The notes under the pieces are model-generated. The model did not search any database. It was not told the DNA's origin and saw nothing but the letters and a program-made list of their open reading frames with translations. 64,000 nt of DNA, from positions 1,426,001 through 1,490,000 of the forward strand of contig CM035308.1 of assembly GCA_002900995.3 (NCBI GenBank). The letters run 5' to 3'. This stretch comes from Ganoderma boninense. Lineage: Eukaryota; Basidiomycota; Agaricomycetes; Polyporales; Polyporaceae. The translations under genes were made by a program, and so were the position numbers. Below, one piece after another: positions 35,748 through 46,943 of the stretch (position 1 is its first letter; every line of letters begins with the position of its first letter).

Positions 35748-36968
35748 CATGTCTTCGGCGTCGACTTCTACCCACCCGACGACCTTGTCGCACCCCACCC
35801 CGAAGGTTAGTTTTATATGACATCATTGCTCCTCCAAACGTCCTGGCAATTGACATGTACTCTACCCCCTTGTTAATGCAGCGTGCGGCCTTCACTTGCC
35901 CAGGCACTGCTGTGTCCCGGAACCACTTCGAAGACTTCCTTCGAGAGATCGGTTCAGATTGCGAGTCCGCGCACTTGTGCTGCGTCCCCAAGAGTGAGTC
36001 TCCGTCCCCGCTAAAGCCACCGCGCTCAACTGATTGGTCAAAAATTCCCGTGATTGTGGATATAGGTGCCACGACGCGTCCTCATGTCCACATTCACAAA
36101 AGATCTGCTTCCAACGCTCTATCGGAAGCTAGACCATCCCTTTCCCGAGCCGTGAGTTGGATACAATGTTGAGTTTAATATCACGCCGCTCAATGTTGCA
36201 CATCTCCTGCAGGTCCCCGACAGGGCCCGTGGATCGGCACACGACGTGTCCTCCAAGTGGTCAAACCACGCTCAGCCACAGCACTCACAGGCAGATGCAG
36301 ATAAGACGGTGCGAACCTTGCGCTCGCCGAAGGTCTCTGGCACCCTCACGAGCGGTCATCCGGTTTCCCTGAAAAGCCCCGCTCTGTCTGTCATCGATCT
36401 AGAAAGCCATGACGCCATGGCGGCCTATGACCCCTTCCCGTCCGCACGCGACTCCCTCCTTTCCTTCATGGGCCACTTCCCCCTGGACGACAGGCACTCG
36501 CGCTCGCTCACCAGATCCTTCCGTGGCCACCCCTCCAGCACCGGCCGCTCACCTGACTCGCAAGGTCTGTCTAGCCCGTCGCCATCGCCGTCACCTTCTC
36601 CGTCTTCCGCTTCTTCTTGCTCCCGTCGCGAACTAGAGCAAGAGTCTCGTACGAGGTCCTCAGCACGTTCGTCAAGCCGGAGCCCTTCGATCGACTCGCT
36701 CGACACCGCGTCATCGTCAGAGGCACCTGCCACCCCCAAAACGCAGTCCATGCTTCCGCAGGACCTCCCACCCGTGACCGCGTCGCCGCTCGAGATGCTG
36801 GAGCGCAGCTCGCGCTTCCGGGTGCCGTGCGTCTGCATGACCTGCAAGCGTGCGGGCGCGAACTATCCCTCGTGCGGCAAGTGCGGGGACATGTGGTGCT
36901 CGCGGGAGTGCAGAACGGGCGCCGCGCGCACTCACGTCTGCCACGGGCGCGCGGTCACGGCCGTATAA
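35748..36968 (+). CDS. C-terminal zinc-cluster (MYND/HIT-like) protein, copy A
   Basis: Function unknown. Exons start at 35748 (MSSASTSTHPTTLSHP), 35881, about 36066 and 36213; introns have GTTAGT, GTGAGT and GTGAGT donors. Most of the ~310 residues are Ser/Pro/Arg-rich and disordered. The last ~60 hold a Cys/His cluster: CMTC, PSCGKC, DMWC, SREC, then THVCH, i.e. C-x2-C-x9-C-x2-C-x4-C-x3-C-x7-H-x-C. The spacing resembles MYND and HIT zinc fingers but ends in H-x-C rather than H-x3-C. The block before it (LEMLERSSRFRV) is shared with the neighbouring paralogue. It is likely a protein-protein interaction finger. Confidence 0.75.
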
Positions 36969-38076
36969 CTCGGCGTGGGCTCGACGAGAATGAAGACGCT
37001 TGTCGCTCTCCCTGGACTCGGGACTGCACGTTTAACGTTGCAGCTTACATGGAGAGGAGTCGAGCGGGCTGGTTAGTTGGTGTCGTCTTGGTGACAGGTT
37101 CACTGAGGCCGTTGGGGATGCGGTATCATATGACCATGCTAAATCTATAGGAGTATCAGTATGCGACATATAGAGTTGTACGTCTTTGTTACACAACGGC
37201 GCGCCGCGGGATCACTGCACGAACACGTTGCAAACGTTGACGGACAACGTTGAGAAGTCTGATGTCGAGTTGTGTACCCATGACTGATCATTCGTCCAAG
37301 TCCAGGTCCATGTCAGGTGTCTACCGTTCAAGCAGGTTGGGTATCAAAGACAAGAAAGATACTGGGCCAACCGGAAATGATGCGCAACAAAACGGGAGGC
37401 GGACGTGTAAACGAGTTGTGGAGCGATTGCGACGCTGGCGATAAACACTGCGGATGCTTCTCTTCGCGACCACGCCCCCGCGATAAGACGGAGAGAGGGC
37501 GTGGATAGACTCTATTAATGGTACGTAACGTGGCGATTGAAGATTCCACGGAGAGGTCTGTCGTGCTCTCACGATGGCTGCTTGGAATGTTCTGACTGAG
37601 GCTCGAATTACTGGTCGTGTGCACAAGCGTGCGTGCGTCGGATGGGACCAGTGCTGAGCGGAGCTGTGGCAGGGAGCCAAGGAGAGTCATGCCAACGGAA
37701 TGGTTACGTAGTGGTAAGCAGGCTGGAGAGGGAGCAGGACGATTGCGGATTGTGCTGGCGGTGAGTAGAGGAGTGGCGCCGATGGCGAGAGAGTGGTGTG
37801 TCCCTCGGCGGTGGGCCGATGGAGCCCAACGGGGCAATTTGTCCGCCTAGTAGGAACCCGCGAAGCGCCCAACGGAAGGGTTGGACCCGATGCTTGGCGC
37901 CCAGAGGACATACTGGGTCGTGTGACGGGCGGTCGGGACATAAATCCTCTCCCCGTCCACCATGTCCCTTTGAGCCTCGCCCCCGGCCTCCCCACGATGT
38001 ACTCCTTCAAGCTCACCATGTCTGCCGTCATCTGCCAGACCGTTCAGTCCTCCCTCTCCGTACCGCCACACACAAA
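36969..38076. other. Spacer between the zinc-cluster paralogues
   Basis: 1.1 kb. A TATA-like cataaat at 37939-37945 precedes copy B by about 135 bp. An open frame extends upstream of copy B to 37798 without a clear start, so part of this spacer may be 5' UTR or extra coding sequence. Confidence 0.4.
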
Positions 38077-39231
38077 ATGCATGGTTCTCTTCATTGGGTA
38101 AGTTTTCCGACCGACGGGCTCCTGAACCACCCTCACCACCCCACCACTTCACTCTCGCAGCCATCCGGTTCTACCAAGAAGCAGAACAACAAACCTCCCA
38201 CTCTTCGCGTCGTCGCTTCCGAGCCTTATCCGAGTCTCGCACATCGCGACGATTCTATGGCCGTCCCGCCCGCTCCCCCCCACACACACGCCTCGCCTTC
38301 CCGCGTAGCTTCTACCGACGCGCACGATCTCAAGTCACATCAACAACACAACACTCACGACAAGGCGGAAGTTCCTTTTCCTGGACACGCTCGCACGCAA
38401 TCCACATCCGTTATCAGCGAGCCCACTGCGGACCATGGCTCACGCTCGGCGCGACGGAGCCGTCGCACCCGCGCCGCCTCCTCTTCTAATGTCGAGCACA
38501 ATCCCCGCTCCCGTCCTCGTCTTCCTTCCATGCTTGCAACCGTTTTGATCCAGAGTAAAGCACCTGCACAGCCCCGAGAGTCCACCAATGACCCGGACCT
38601 CCTCGGGTCATTCGCCCCGACCACCAGTCCTCGGCCGCGCCTTCGGAGTCTGCTCTCCGGCACCAGGGCACCTCCCGAATTTTCTGGTGCGCTCTCGTCT
38701 TCGTCCTCTTCGCCCTCACAGCTCTCTACGCCGTCCGCGCGCCGTCCATCTGCACTCCGCGTCAGCCATGGTTACGGGACGGAACCCCGCCGCCGCCACA
38801 GATCGGATGCACCCCGAGCTGGGACCACTCAGCACTGGCGGTCTGCATCCGACGCCCCTCCAATCGATCCTCCTGGCTCGCCTGACCTGCCCTCGATATG
38901 CCGCACGCCCTCCTCGTATTCCAGTTCGGACAACTTCCCCACCGCGCCCTCGTCAGCCGGGCCCACGACCCCTGTGCACACCGGGCCCACGCTCCCCGCC
39001 AGCACTCTGAAGATGGTGCGACGCAAGTCCGAGGCGTCGTCGCTGCACCCCGTGCTTGAGAACCTGGAACGGACGTCGCTGTTCCGCGTCGTCACCGCCT
39101 GCGCGACCTGCGGGAAGTGCGGCTCGAACTTCCCGTGCTGCCCCAAGTGTGGCGAGATGTGGTGCTCGCGTGCGTGCCGGCTGCAAAAGGGGAACGGGAA
39201 GAAACACATCTGCTCCAAGACTGCCGCGTAA
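38077..39231 (+). CDS. C-terminal zinc-cluster (MYND/HIT-like) protein, copy B
   Basis: Paralogue of the gene just upstream. Exon 2 (38161-39231) is an open frame rich in Ser, Pro and Arg. A short first exon (38077-38097, MHGSLHW) joined through a GTAAGT...CTCGCAG intron keeps the frame; the true start is uncertain. The C-terminus repeats copy A: LENLERTSLFRV, CATC, CCPKC, EMWC, SRAC, KKHIC (C-x2-C-x9-C-x2-C-x4-C-x3-C-x9-H-x-C). Outside this region the two proteins share composition but not obvious sequence. Function is unknown; a zinc-bound interaction module is inferred from the conserved Cys/His. Confidence 0.72.
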   Translation: MHGSLHWVSFPTDGLLNHPHHPTTSLSQPSGSTKKQNNKPPTLRVVASEPYPSLAHRDDSMAVPPAPPHTHASPSRVASTDAHDLKSHQQHNTHDKAEVPFPGHARTQSTSVISEPTADHGSRSARRSRRTRAASSSNVEHNPRSRPRLPSMLATVLIQSKAPAQPRESTNDPDLLGSFAPTTSPRPRLRSLLSGTRAPPEFSGALSSSSSSPSQLSTPSARRPSALRVSHGYGTEPRRRHRSDAPRAGTTQHWRSASDAPPIDPPGSPDLPSICRTPSSYSSSDNFPTAPSSAGPTTPVHTGPTLPASTLKMVRRKSEASSLHPVLENLERTSLFRVVTACATCGKCGSNFPCCPKCGEMWCSRACRLQKGNGKKHICSKTAA

Positions 39232-39805
39232 TTTCTCCGTAACAAATCTCGGGCCTTATTCATGTTGTCCTCTCTGTGTGCTCCTATTCTATCCTTATGT
39301 TCTTGTGCTGTTCTCTCTTGCTACTCTCATTCTATGTACGCGTTCGCGGAAGTGGATGGTAATTCAGTTTTATAGTTCCCCCGTTATCGGCTCTTGCTGT
39401 AATGCTCATGATAGGTTCTGTTCTTCGCTCGTCCTCGCGCTCCCTATGTCATTGTTATGTTAAGTTTACATAGATTCTGGCGTAGACGCTTCGACCCACG
39501 CACTGTATTATATCATAGGCACACGTCTCCACAGTCTTTCCCAATCTTTCGCGACGATCCCCTCACTATAGCCGCACCGCTCCACACGGACTGCTATGTT
39601 GCTACGTAATTGTACCCTGATGAATGTCTACCTTCGTACCGATCACCCGACGGACGCAATCAAGGCCTCCCGTTCCGAAAGAGCGGAGGTTAATTTTTAA
39701 AGTGTGTCGCCACAGTACAGACAATATATAACAGTACGTACATCCTCGGACCGCTTGTCGACACAAGTTGCAGTCTCGCATCAATAGGAATCGACGGACG
39801 TACGG
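39232..39805. terminator. Convergent 3' regions, zinc-cluster copy B / BUD22
   Basis: 574 bp of T-rich, AT-richer DNA between two stop codons on opposite strands, consistent with 3' UTRs. No coding potential is supported. Confidence 0.4.
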
Positions 39806-41633
39806 CTAAGAAAAGGTGATCTTCTTCCCCTGAGCGGCCACGATGCCGGGGTTCTGTTTCTCCTTGAGTTTTTTCTTCGCCTCCCAGGACGGGTGCAAAG
39901 GTTTCTCCCTCTCCCCCTGTGTGCCGCTCTCGACATAGCCGCCCCCACTTCGTCGTCCATCGCGCCCCACACCAGCACGCCAATTTGCGGGGGCGCCCCT
40001 CGGCAAAGGTTCGCGGGTCGGGCCTGTGTCCCTGGGTCCGGTTAATGGTCCGCGGCCCGGCCGCGCCGTACTCGCCGGGAATTTGCCGTCGGTCGAACCT
40101 CCACGCTCGTCGCGCGCACCATGCGGCCTGCCGGGCTTCTGATACTGGTGTTGTCGCGGATTTTGCTGTTGCTGGGTCTTGACGTGGTTCGCGTTTCTCC
40201 CGTACTTCTTCTCCCAGATGCTGCAACCATGGAGAGAGTGTTTAGCAATCATATACCGACAACCAAGCCAGATGCAGGGACGCGACCGTGACTCGTGTAG
40301 CAATCACGAGGGGGCTACAGGAAAGAAAGATAGACATATGCACGTACGCTCTACGAGCACGCTGGCCACGTCGGTTTTTCCGCGGCGCGTCGGCCGCTGC
40401 TCCTTCACCGTCGCTGATGTCTGACGCGTCTGAGTCTCCGCGCGTGTAGCCCACGGAGAGGGAGGGGAGGAAGGTCGACACGCCGTCGGCTATCGGCTTG
40501 GTCCTTGCCTCCTTGCCTGACGACTTTGCCTTCTTCGATGGAGGTGCATCGGAGCCCAGGCCAGATTCGTCAGCAGTCGAGTTGTTGTTGTTGTCGTCGT
40601 CGTCGTCTTCGTCATCGTCCGAATGCTCATCAGATTCGTTGGCTACCGCGATCTGGCCACCTTCATCGACCGAACCGGACTCCCAGCCTGCGCCTTCGTC
40701 GGCTTCGCCCCCATCGACCGTCCCAGATTCCCAACCGGCATCATCGGCGCCAGCCTCAGTTCCGCTCTCCTCTTCGTCATCCGGGTCGACCAACTTGGCT
40801 TTCTTGCCCTTCCGAGACTGCACGGCAGGACCCTCGTCATCGACATCGACCTCTTCTTCCTCTTCGCTCTCCGCTCCCGCATTGCCCGCCTTCGTCTTCG
40901 CCAATGACGGGTTGAGCACCTCCTTCAGCGTGTCCACAACGGCATGCACAGCGTCCGCCATTATCTTCGAGCTTAACAGGCGCGCGCGGACCTTAGCCGC
41001 AGACGACCCAGGTTCTTGCGGGTCGATTAGGGACTTGTTGGGGAGCTTCTCCTCCACCGCCGCCCTCACATCCTCGTTCTTGGATAGCAGTCCGTCCTTG
41101 AGAACCTTCGTTCGCAACGCCGTGTTGCCAAATTGCTCGTGGTTGGCACCCTGTAGGGCAAGCTGGGTCACTATCCACAAAAAAGCGCGGTGTGTGGCTC
41201 CGTCGAGCGCACCTTCAGCACCTCCAGCTGCCGTTCCATCTCCGCGGGATCGTCGCCTTTCACATTCTCCTTCGCGATACTACCCCTACACAACGCATCG
41301 AACACAATTCAGCTCAGCCAACGCAAGGGAGAGATGAACCGCTGGCAGCTCACCGTGCAGCCTTCAACCGTTTCACCAGCTTCCGCAGCTCAAACGTCTC
41401 CGCCTTCTTCGCAGCCTTCCGGACCTCGTGTATGCCGTGGTGCTACACAAAAAAGAGGCACTCACTGCATTACGCCTCCACAAACTGCCTGACAGAAACG
41501 CGTTTGGGGCTACTCACCAGCTTCTTCGCGATCACCTCCGCCTGCGACTCCTGCTTCACAGCGGGCTTCCAAGCCGACGCCCTCTTCCTCTTCTGGCCAC
41601 GCGTTGTAGATCGTTCATGTTCACGAGGAGCCA
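39806..41633 (-). CDS. BUD22: BUD22-family ribosome biogenesis protein
   Basis: Nucleolar factor for 18S rRNA/40S maturation (yeast Bud22; SRFBP1 in animals). Start MAPREHERSTTRG at 41633; four or five exons. The helical N-terminal region shows HHGIHEVRKAAKKAETFELRK-like and QLEVLK segments. The centre is strongly acidic (SEEEEEVDVDDE, two WESG repeats, DDDEDDDDDNNNN). The C-terminus has the BUD22 signature HPSWEAKKKLKEK and GKKITFS at the very end. A Gly/Arg-rich stretch (PGRGPLTGPRD) precedes the signature. Despite its name it is not a direct bud-site protein. The family call rests mainly on the C-terminal signature plus layout. Confidence 0.85.
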
Positions 41634-42570
41634 TGAGTTCCAGTCTCAAGTCGGACAGACGATAGACCGCGGCAACTAGATTATGGCAGGTGAGCGTGGA
41701 GTGAGAACTTTGCTCTCCCCGTCCAGCGGGCGCTACTACCGCATGAAACAAATGAGCGTCTCTACTTCCAAATCCGTCAGTACGGGCCGCCATCCGAGTT
41801 CTACTCAACGCCAGCCAATATTGCATTTGTGTCACTTTCGTGACTAAAACGTACAAGTTACAATAACAGTGCGACACGCACACAAACAATGTATACGGTG
41901 GGGTACAGTACTATTACGTGTACACAGCGCGACTACAACAAACCGAACGACAAACTGCATTCGACGTCGCGGTTTGTGGCGGTCACCTTCTTAAGGTGGT
42001 CACGACAGTAATAGTAAAGAGACTAGCTATCATCGGGTTGGCGTAAGGTAAGGAGCGACATTGGGAAGGGTCTTGTGATGGAACGCGACACGCGTTAAAC
42101 GACTAGCGAGGAATATTAGGGAGAGGCAGGAATTGCGGTGGAGCCAGTCCTCGAAGGTTCGTAAAATGGTACAAGTACAACAGATGATGATGCTTTGACG
42201 GGACGCCTCCGGGGAAACGCTGTAACGTACTGCATGTCACAGTAACGCAATCTACATGGGAGGCAGCCCACCAGGGATGTTTGACAACAGGGGATATGCA
42301 TGTCATGCGTGGGAGATCGTCGGCTACGAGTAAGGCAAAGTAATTAAGGAAACTGCTGAGCGTGCGAATGAGTTGGAGACGAAGAAACACCATGGAGGCC
42401 GGGGAGAGGATCGTCATACACGGTAATCTCGTTCCGCAGCGATGGGGAGATTCACCCCGTACCACAGAACAGACGCGAAGTGCAGGAATGAAACTGGGCA
42501 ACAGAGCGATAATGACAGTAAAAACAAGTCTCATGTATAAGAATACGACTCCATACCTGCGTCAGCCCCA
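41634..42570. other. RAX1-like 3' region and BUD22 promoter
   Basis: 937 bp between two minus-strand genes. No open frame with coding character; AT-rich islands near 41830-42000 fit a 3' UTR or promoter. Confidence 0.4.
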
Positions 42571-45500
42571 CTAATAATGGCGTGTCTCGGGGACGGCGAC
42601 CAATCCTCCGATAATCAAGGTACTGACCACGAATGCAATGACAGCGCTCCTCACGACGATCTCCCACTGACCCCTCGTCACAATCGGGTTCAGCACTGGC
42701 GTAAGCGGCGACGCGAACGCGGGCACCTGCAGCATACGCCTTACCCGCTTTCTCCACGATGTTTTGCCTTCCAGAAGCTGTGGCTTCTCAGAGAACGAGC
42801 TTGACACCAAAACCATAGCTTTGTCCGACGTGGCCGAGCGCGGCCAGTTGACAGAGGGCGGACGCAAGGTGGACGTGGGCGAGATGGGTCCTGCGATTGA
42901 CCCACGCATGTCAGGATGACGCTCAGGTCTGCTAATGCCGACGCCGACGCCCTCGGGGCCTGTCACTGTCGACGTCGAGTCTCCCGCGCCGCCGAGGAAG
43001 TACATCGCCACATTGCTGGGGCCACACTTCTGTTGCAGGAGGCCGACAGCGGTCCGCCACCAAACTGGGGGTCCTTCGTGATTCGCGGGCGTGGCTGAAG
43101 CTGATGGACGGCGAGTGGTTTCGGTATCGAAGGCGAAGTGAACGCCACGAGAAGGCTTCTCCATGTCAGCCGCGGGAGCTTGTGAAGCCATATTGGGAAG
43201 AGCGAATGCTGGCGTCGTGGCAGATGGTGACGAAGGCACTGTTGACTCTGAGCGACTTTGTCGTCGAGCTCGCTTGGGCAGACCATCAAAGTCGAAGGCG
43301 TCGATACGTTGGTGTTGTACCGCACACTGGGCTTGCGATTCAACATCGTGTGCGCACTTAGAGCTGAATTACAGGCAATTAGCACATGAAAGATGATGCG
43401 TTGCAAACATACGTACTCTGCCAGCTGGTCCCATTGAAATGGGTGTATGAAGGTCGCCCCAGTTCCAACGTCTTCGTCGCTGCTCCCACCCCATACCGAA
43501 CTGCGTCGACGTTCTTGGGGCTCCGCGGTCGCAGGCCCTTCGGGCGATGGGTCCTCGTCGAATATGGCGTCCGAAATGTGGATCTCAGGTTCACGCCGCC
43601 GTCTCCTGTGATCCCGCGGACGCTTCTCGTTAGCAGTTGTTGCCATCCGTGCGTCGGCGGAATATTGAGAGTCGTGGGATGACTCCGAACTGGCGTCGGT
43701 CTCGGATTCAGTCTCGTAGTCAGAGTCGTAATCCGACTCAGAAACACTGGCAGCATCATCTACGTTGCAGCCCGAAGTGCTCGTGCGAAGGAGATACTTC
43801 AATCTGTCACGATGCGAAGCGGAGGACATGGAGGGCATGCTTGAATATGTAGGATCTGCACGTGATGATGTCTGGATATGCGCAAAAGTGTGGGCGACGG
43901 GGGCGGATCGAGATGCAACTTGGGGGGCAGAGAGCGCGATAATGGCGAAATGGAAGCGAATGAGGTCGGGGAATTGGGAGGGGAAGCGGCCGAGTCTCCA
44001 GAGACGGACTGCCTGAGGAACGGAGATGGACCAGTGAGCAGTTGGATGCTGTTGCCCACATTGTTCGGTCCATCCTCGGGCGCCGGATGAGGAGAGAAGA
44101 GCTTCGAGACAGGCGCCTTCTCCTTCTCCTTCTCCTTCCCAGCTTTGAGTGATGAAGAAGTTGATGGTGGAGCGATAGGGAGGCGCGCGAGTTCGAATGA
44201 ACGAAGCTGGCGCAAGTCGCCGAATACGTAAATCATCATGCAGACCTGGGCGTGTTCGTGAGTGCCAGAGACAACTTGACCCGCCGAGATTGCAGGTGCG
44301 TACCCCGTACATGGCAGAGATGACAATGGTCATGCCGAGCCAGAGGCCCGGGAGGGCGGAAAAGCGCCACCATCGGGAGCCGCCCGTGAGGAAGTTGGCA
44401 AGAAGGACGGGGAGGCTACGGAAGAGAGCAATGTCAGAGAACCAAGGCAGACGTCGCGGTGATGACCCCAGATAGAGCTTAGCGTGGTTCAGCCACTGTC
44501 AGAGAGAACTGCGAGGGCCCCCTTCTCGCCGTCTGCAGCCGCGCGCGGGCCCCGGGACCGGCATGAGTGCGGACCGAAACGGGCCAGAAGGCCGGCTCGA
44601 GAAGCATGGATATGCCAGGGAAGGCATGCACCCCGCCATATTCGGCAGGGCGAAAACGGCGCATAAAAGCCCCGGCGACGGGGGAGAAGCGGCGCGACGT
44701 AATGCCTGTTCACACACCGAGCGGCGAAGAAAGTGGACGAACCTTCCCGTGAGTCCGATGACTGTCCCCCCTGCGCAGCCGCAATACGCCCGAGGCATGC
44801 CAACGTTGTGGAACGTTGCGACCACGAAGCGGTCCAGACTGTCAGACAGCATCCCCGTCACGCGTTCTTCCAGTTCCTCGAATATTTCGGGGTATGGCGG
44901 AAGCGGTGGCTGCCCGGGCACAGTTAGGAGGGGATCTGGGCCATGTATCGAGAAGCTTGACGGCCGTCGACCGTGGGGCTCTAGATCGAGCGTTGAGCTG
45001 AACGAAGCCAGAAGGTCCGAGGGGATGGGGAGGGCGTAGGGAGCGTTGGGTGTAAGGAACGTTTCCTTGGCACGCATATAGAACTGTGCGAGCGCAGGAT
45101 TGGGAGGTGGGGGGACAGACACCGAGCGGTATGTCTGCGCATGGGGATTCGACGAGCAGCGAATAGGCGAACTAGGCTTTGACTGCCGCCTCCAGGCAGT
45201 ATATCGGGTCTTGTACTCCCGCAGCCAAAGGATAAAGTATCTGGAGAGCGATGAGACGCGTCCAAGGCAAAGGCAAAGGCTAACGTTAATAAATTACGTA
45301 CAGACACTCTGGCATGCGGTCAATGAAAAGTAGCCATTCTTCAAAGTCTTTGAGCCCAAGGGGTGGAAGATGCTTGCGGTCAAGGATCTCGTCCAACGGA
45401 ATGCGGAAACGTGGTGTGATACCCCATGCCGACGCCTTCGGTTGGGGCGGCGGAGGGTGGGTGAGACGGTAGGGAAGAGAGAGGAGGAATGGGGCCTAAG

Positions 45501-45585
45501 TTTTGATGGTCTTGGGGCCGGTGGGGGGAGGTGGGGGCGGCGGGAGGAGGACTGGGGGCGGAAAGACATGAAGGGAGGAGGACAT
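42571..45585 (-). CDS. RGS-domain membrane protein, RAX1-like
   Basis: N-terminal RGS-like domain and C-terminal membrane segments, as in Rax1-type proteins (polarity landmark in yeast; Galpha regulation in filamentous fungi). Early exons read RFRIPLDEILDRKHLPPLGL, DFEEWLLFIDRMPECLYFILWLREY (spliced at a GTACGT donor) and QFYMRAKETFLTP, which are RGS helices. Then come LEERVTGMLSDSLDRFV, a cysteine/glycine-rich segment (YCGCAGGTVIGL), and hydrophobic segments around LWLGMTIVISAMYGV and MMIYVFGDL. A long Ser-rich loop follows, and a last TM (VVRSAVIAFVVSTLIIGGLVAV) lies just before the stop. The first exon and its splice are uncertain (candidate ATGs 45585, 45569, 45724). Confidence 0.75.
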
Positions 45586-46943
45586 ACGGAAGAGAGGGGA
45601 TGAGGACAGGACCGAAAAGCCTGGAGGAGAAGAGGTGAATCGGCCTACTCTGTAAATATGGGGATCTTCCAGGCGAGAGCCGGCGCCACGTGCGGAGGAG
45701 GGCCTTTGCAGCCGCCTTCGATGCACGTCAACGGATGGAGTCGCAGCCCTGCTCAGATGATCTCTCCGCCGCCTTCCGCGAAGCCGCCTCTGTGGCCACG
45801 GCTTCTGGTGGCGCGTCCATCCTGGGCCCTGCAGCCGCGACGCTCAGAGAGGACGTTGGCTAAGCGCAAGGATGGTCAGTATGCATTTGTCTTCCTGTTT
45901 CACGCGATCGATGATGGTATGAATCGCGATCTCTCATGCCTCGATCGATCACTTCGTGCAGTAATCTCCGCTCCCTATAAGTAGCTATCGTCGTACACAC
46001 CTGCCTTCCCAGCGCACCGTGGGCCAGTCTCTCGACTACTCCCTCGCCCATGGGCATTGGACACACGCGTCTGTCCCCACCAGGAGGACACGGCCAGTGC
46101 GGCCCCGGGCGGTGCGCCTCGCCATTAGAGGGGTGTTATCAGCGTCCAGACTGCCAGGTCGCGCAGGGTCTGGGGGAACTAGTTTGGCACTAACGTTGCA
46201 ACATAAGCAACGGAAATATTCCGTTTGCACCACAACAGCGCCGATCCTCCGCGGCCATCTGTTGCCTTGGGGTCTGAGTAAGTTATGAGGCGGCTTGAGG
46301 CGGCCGTCAGCCAGGTCAGTCAGAAAACTTCAATAGAAGCCTGTGTCAGTAAGTTTACTTACTTGGCACGGAGAGTACGTTGCTGGGCTGTCTGCTCCTG
46401 TCTGTCAGTAGCCTCTCATGGAGAAACCATTCCACGTATCATGGAGACGCACGCCGAGGACTAGTACACAATTCATGTGTGACGAGACAGGAATATCGAG
46501 CTGAGAATCCGAGGAGGGTTCTGTTCTATGTCAGCCAAGGATCAGGATGCAGGGTATGGCGAACGTCAATCAACTTGTGTGGCTCATGACGTGTAGGGGC
46601 GTTTCGTCAAGGGTTGGCTATAGCTTGGTCGACATCGAGCTCTCTTCCGGGCTCGCGCTGTTAGTCGTTCGATGGCCACTTGTTTCCGGGAGTGCGCGCT
46701 TGTGCCAGTGGCGTGCAGAAGAAGGTGAGGTTCCGCGGGCCGGGTCAACCACGGAACACAACTGAACAGGGCGCCTATAGTGAATCGATGGCCACGTGGG
46801 GAAAATGTTCGGAGCAGCGCGAATGACGCGCTCGCCATCCTCAACGTTGGTTCCATTCTCAACCTCGTCCCTCATCCCGCCGCGGCGCACTGGGTCTATT
46901 TCCTCTGAAAACTATCGCGACGGTGCACGCATATCGTGGGGTG
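45586..46943. other. Divergent upstream region, RAX1-like / F-box gene
   Basis: 1.4 kb holding both promoters and perhaps part of the RAX1-like 5' exon (open minus-strand frame up to 45726). A ctataag element occurs near 45976. No other gene is supported. Confidence 0.4.

Noticed and set aside
44118..44146. CTTCTC microsatellite
   Set aside because: It encodes the Lys/Glu repeat within the RAX1-like gene and is explained by coding sequence.
39806..45585. Functional bud-site cluster (BUD22 next to RAX1-like)
   Set aside because: BUD22 is a ribosome biogenesis factor; the shared naming is historical, so adjacency is probably chance.
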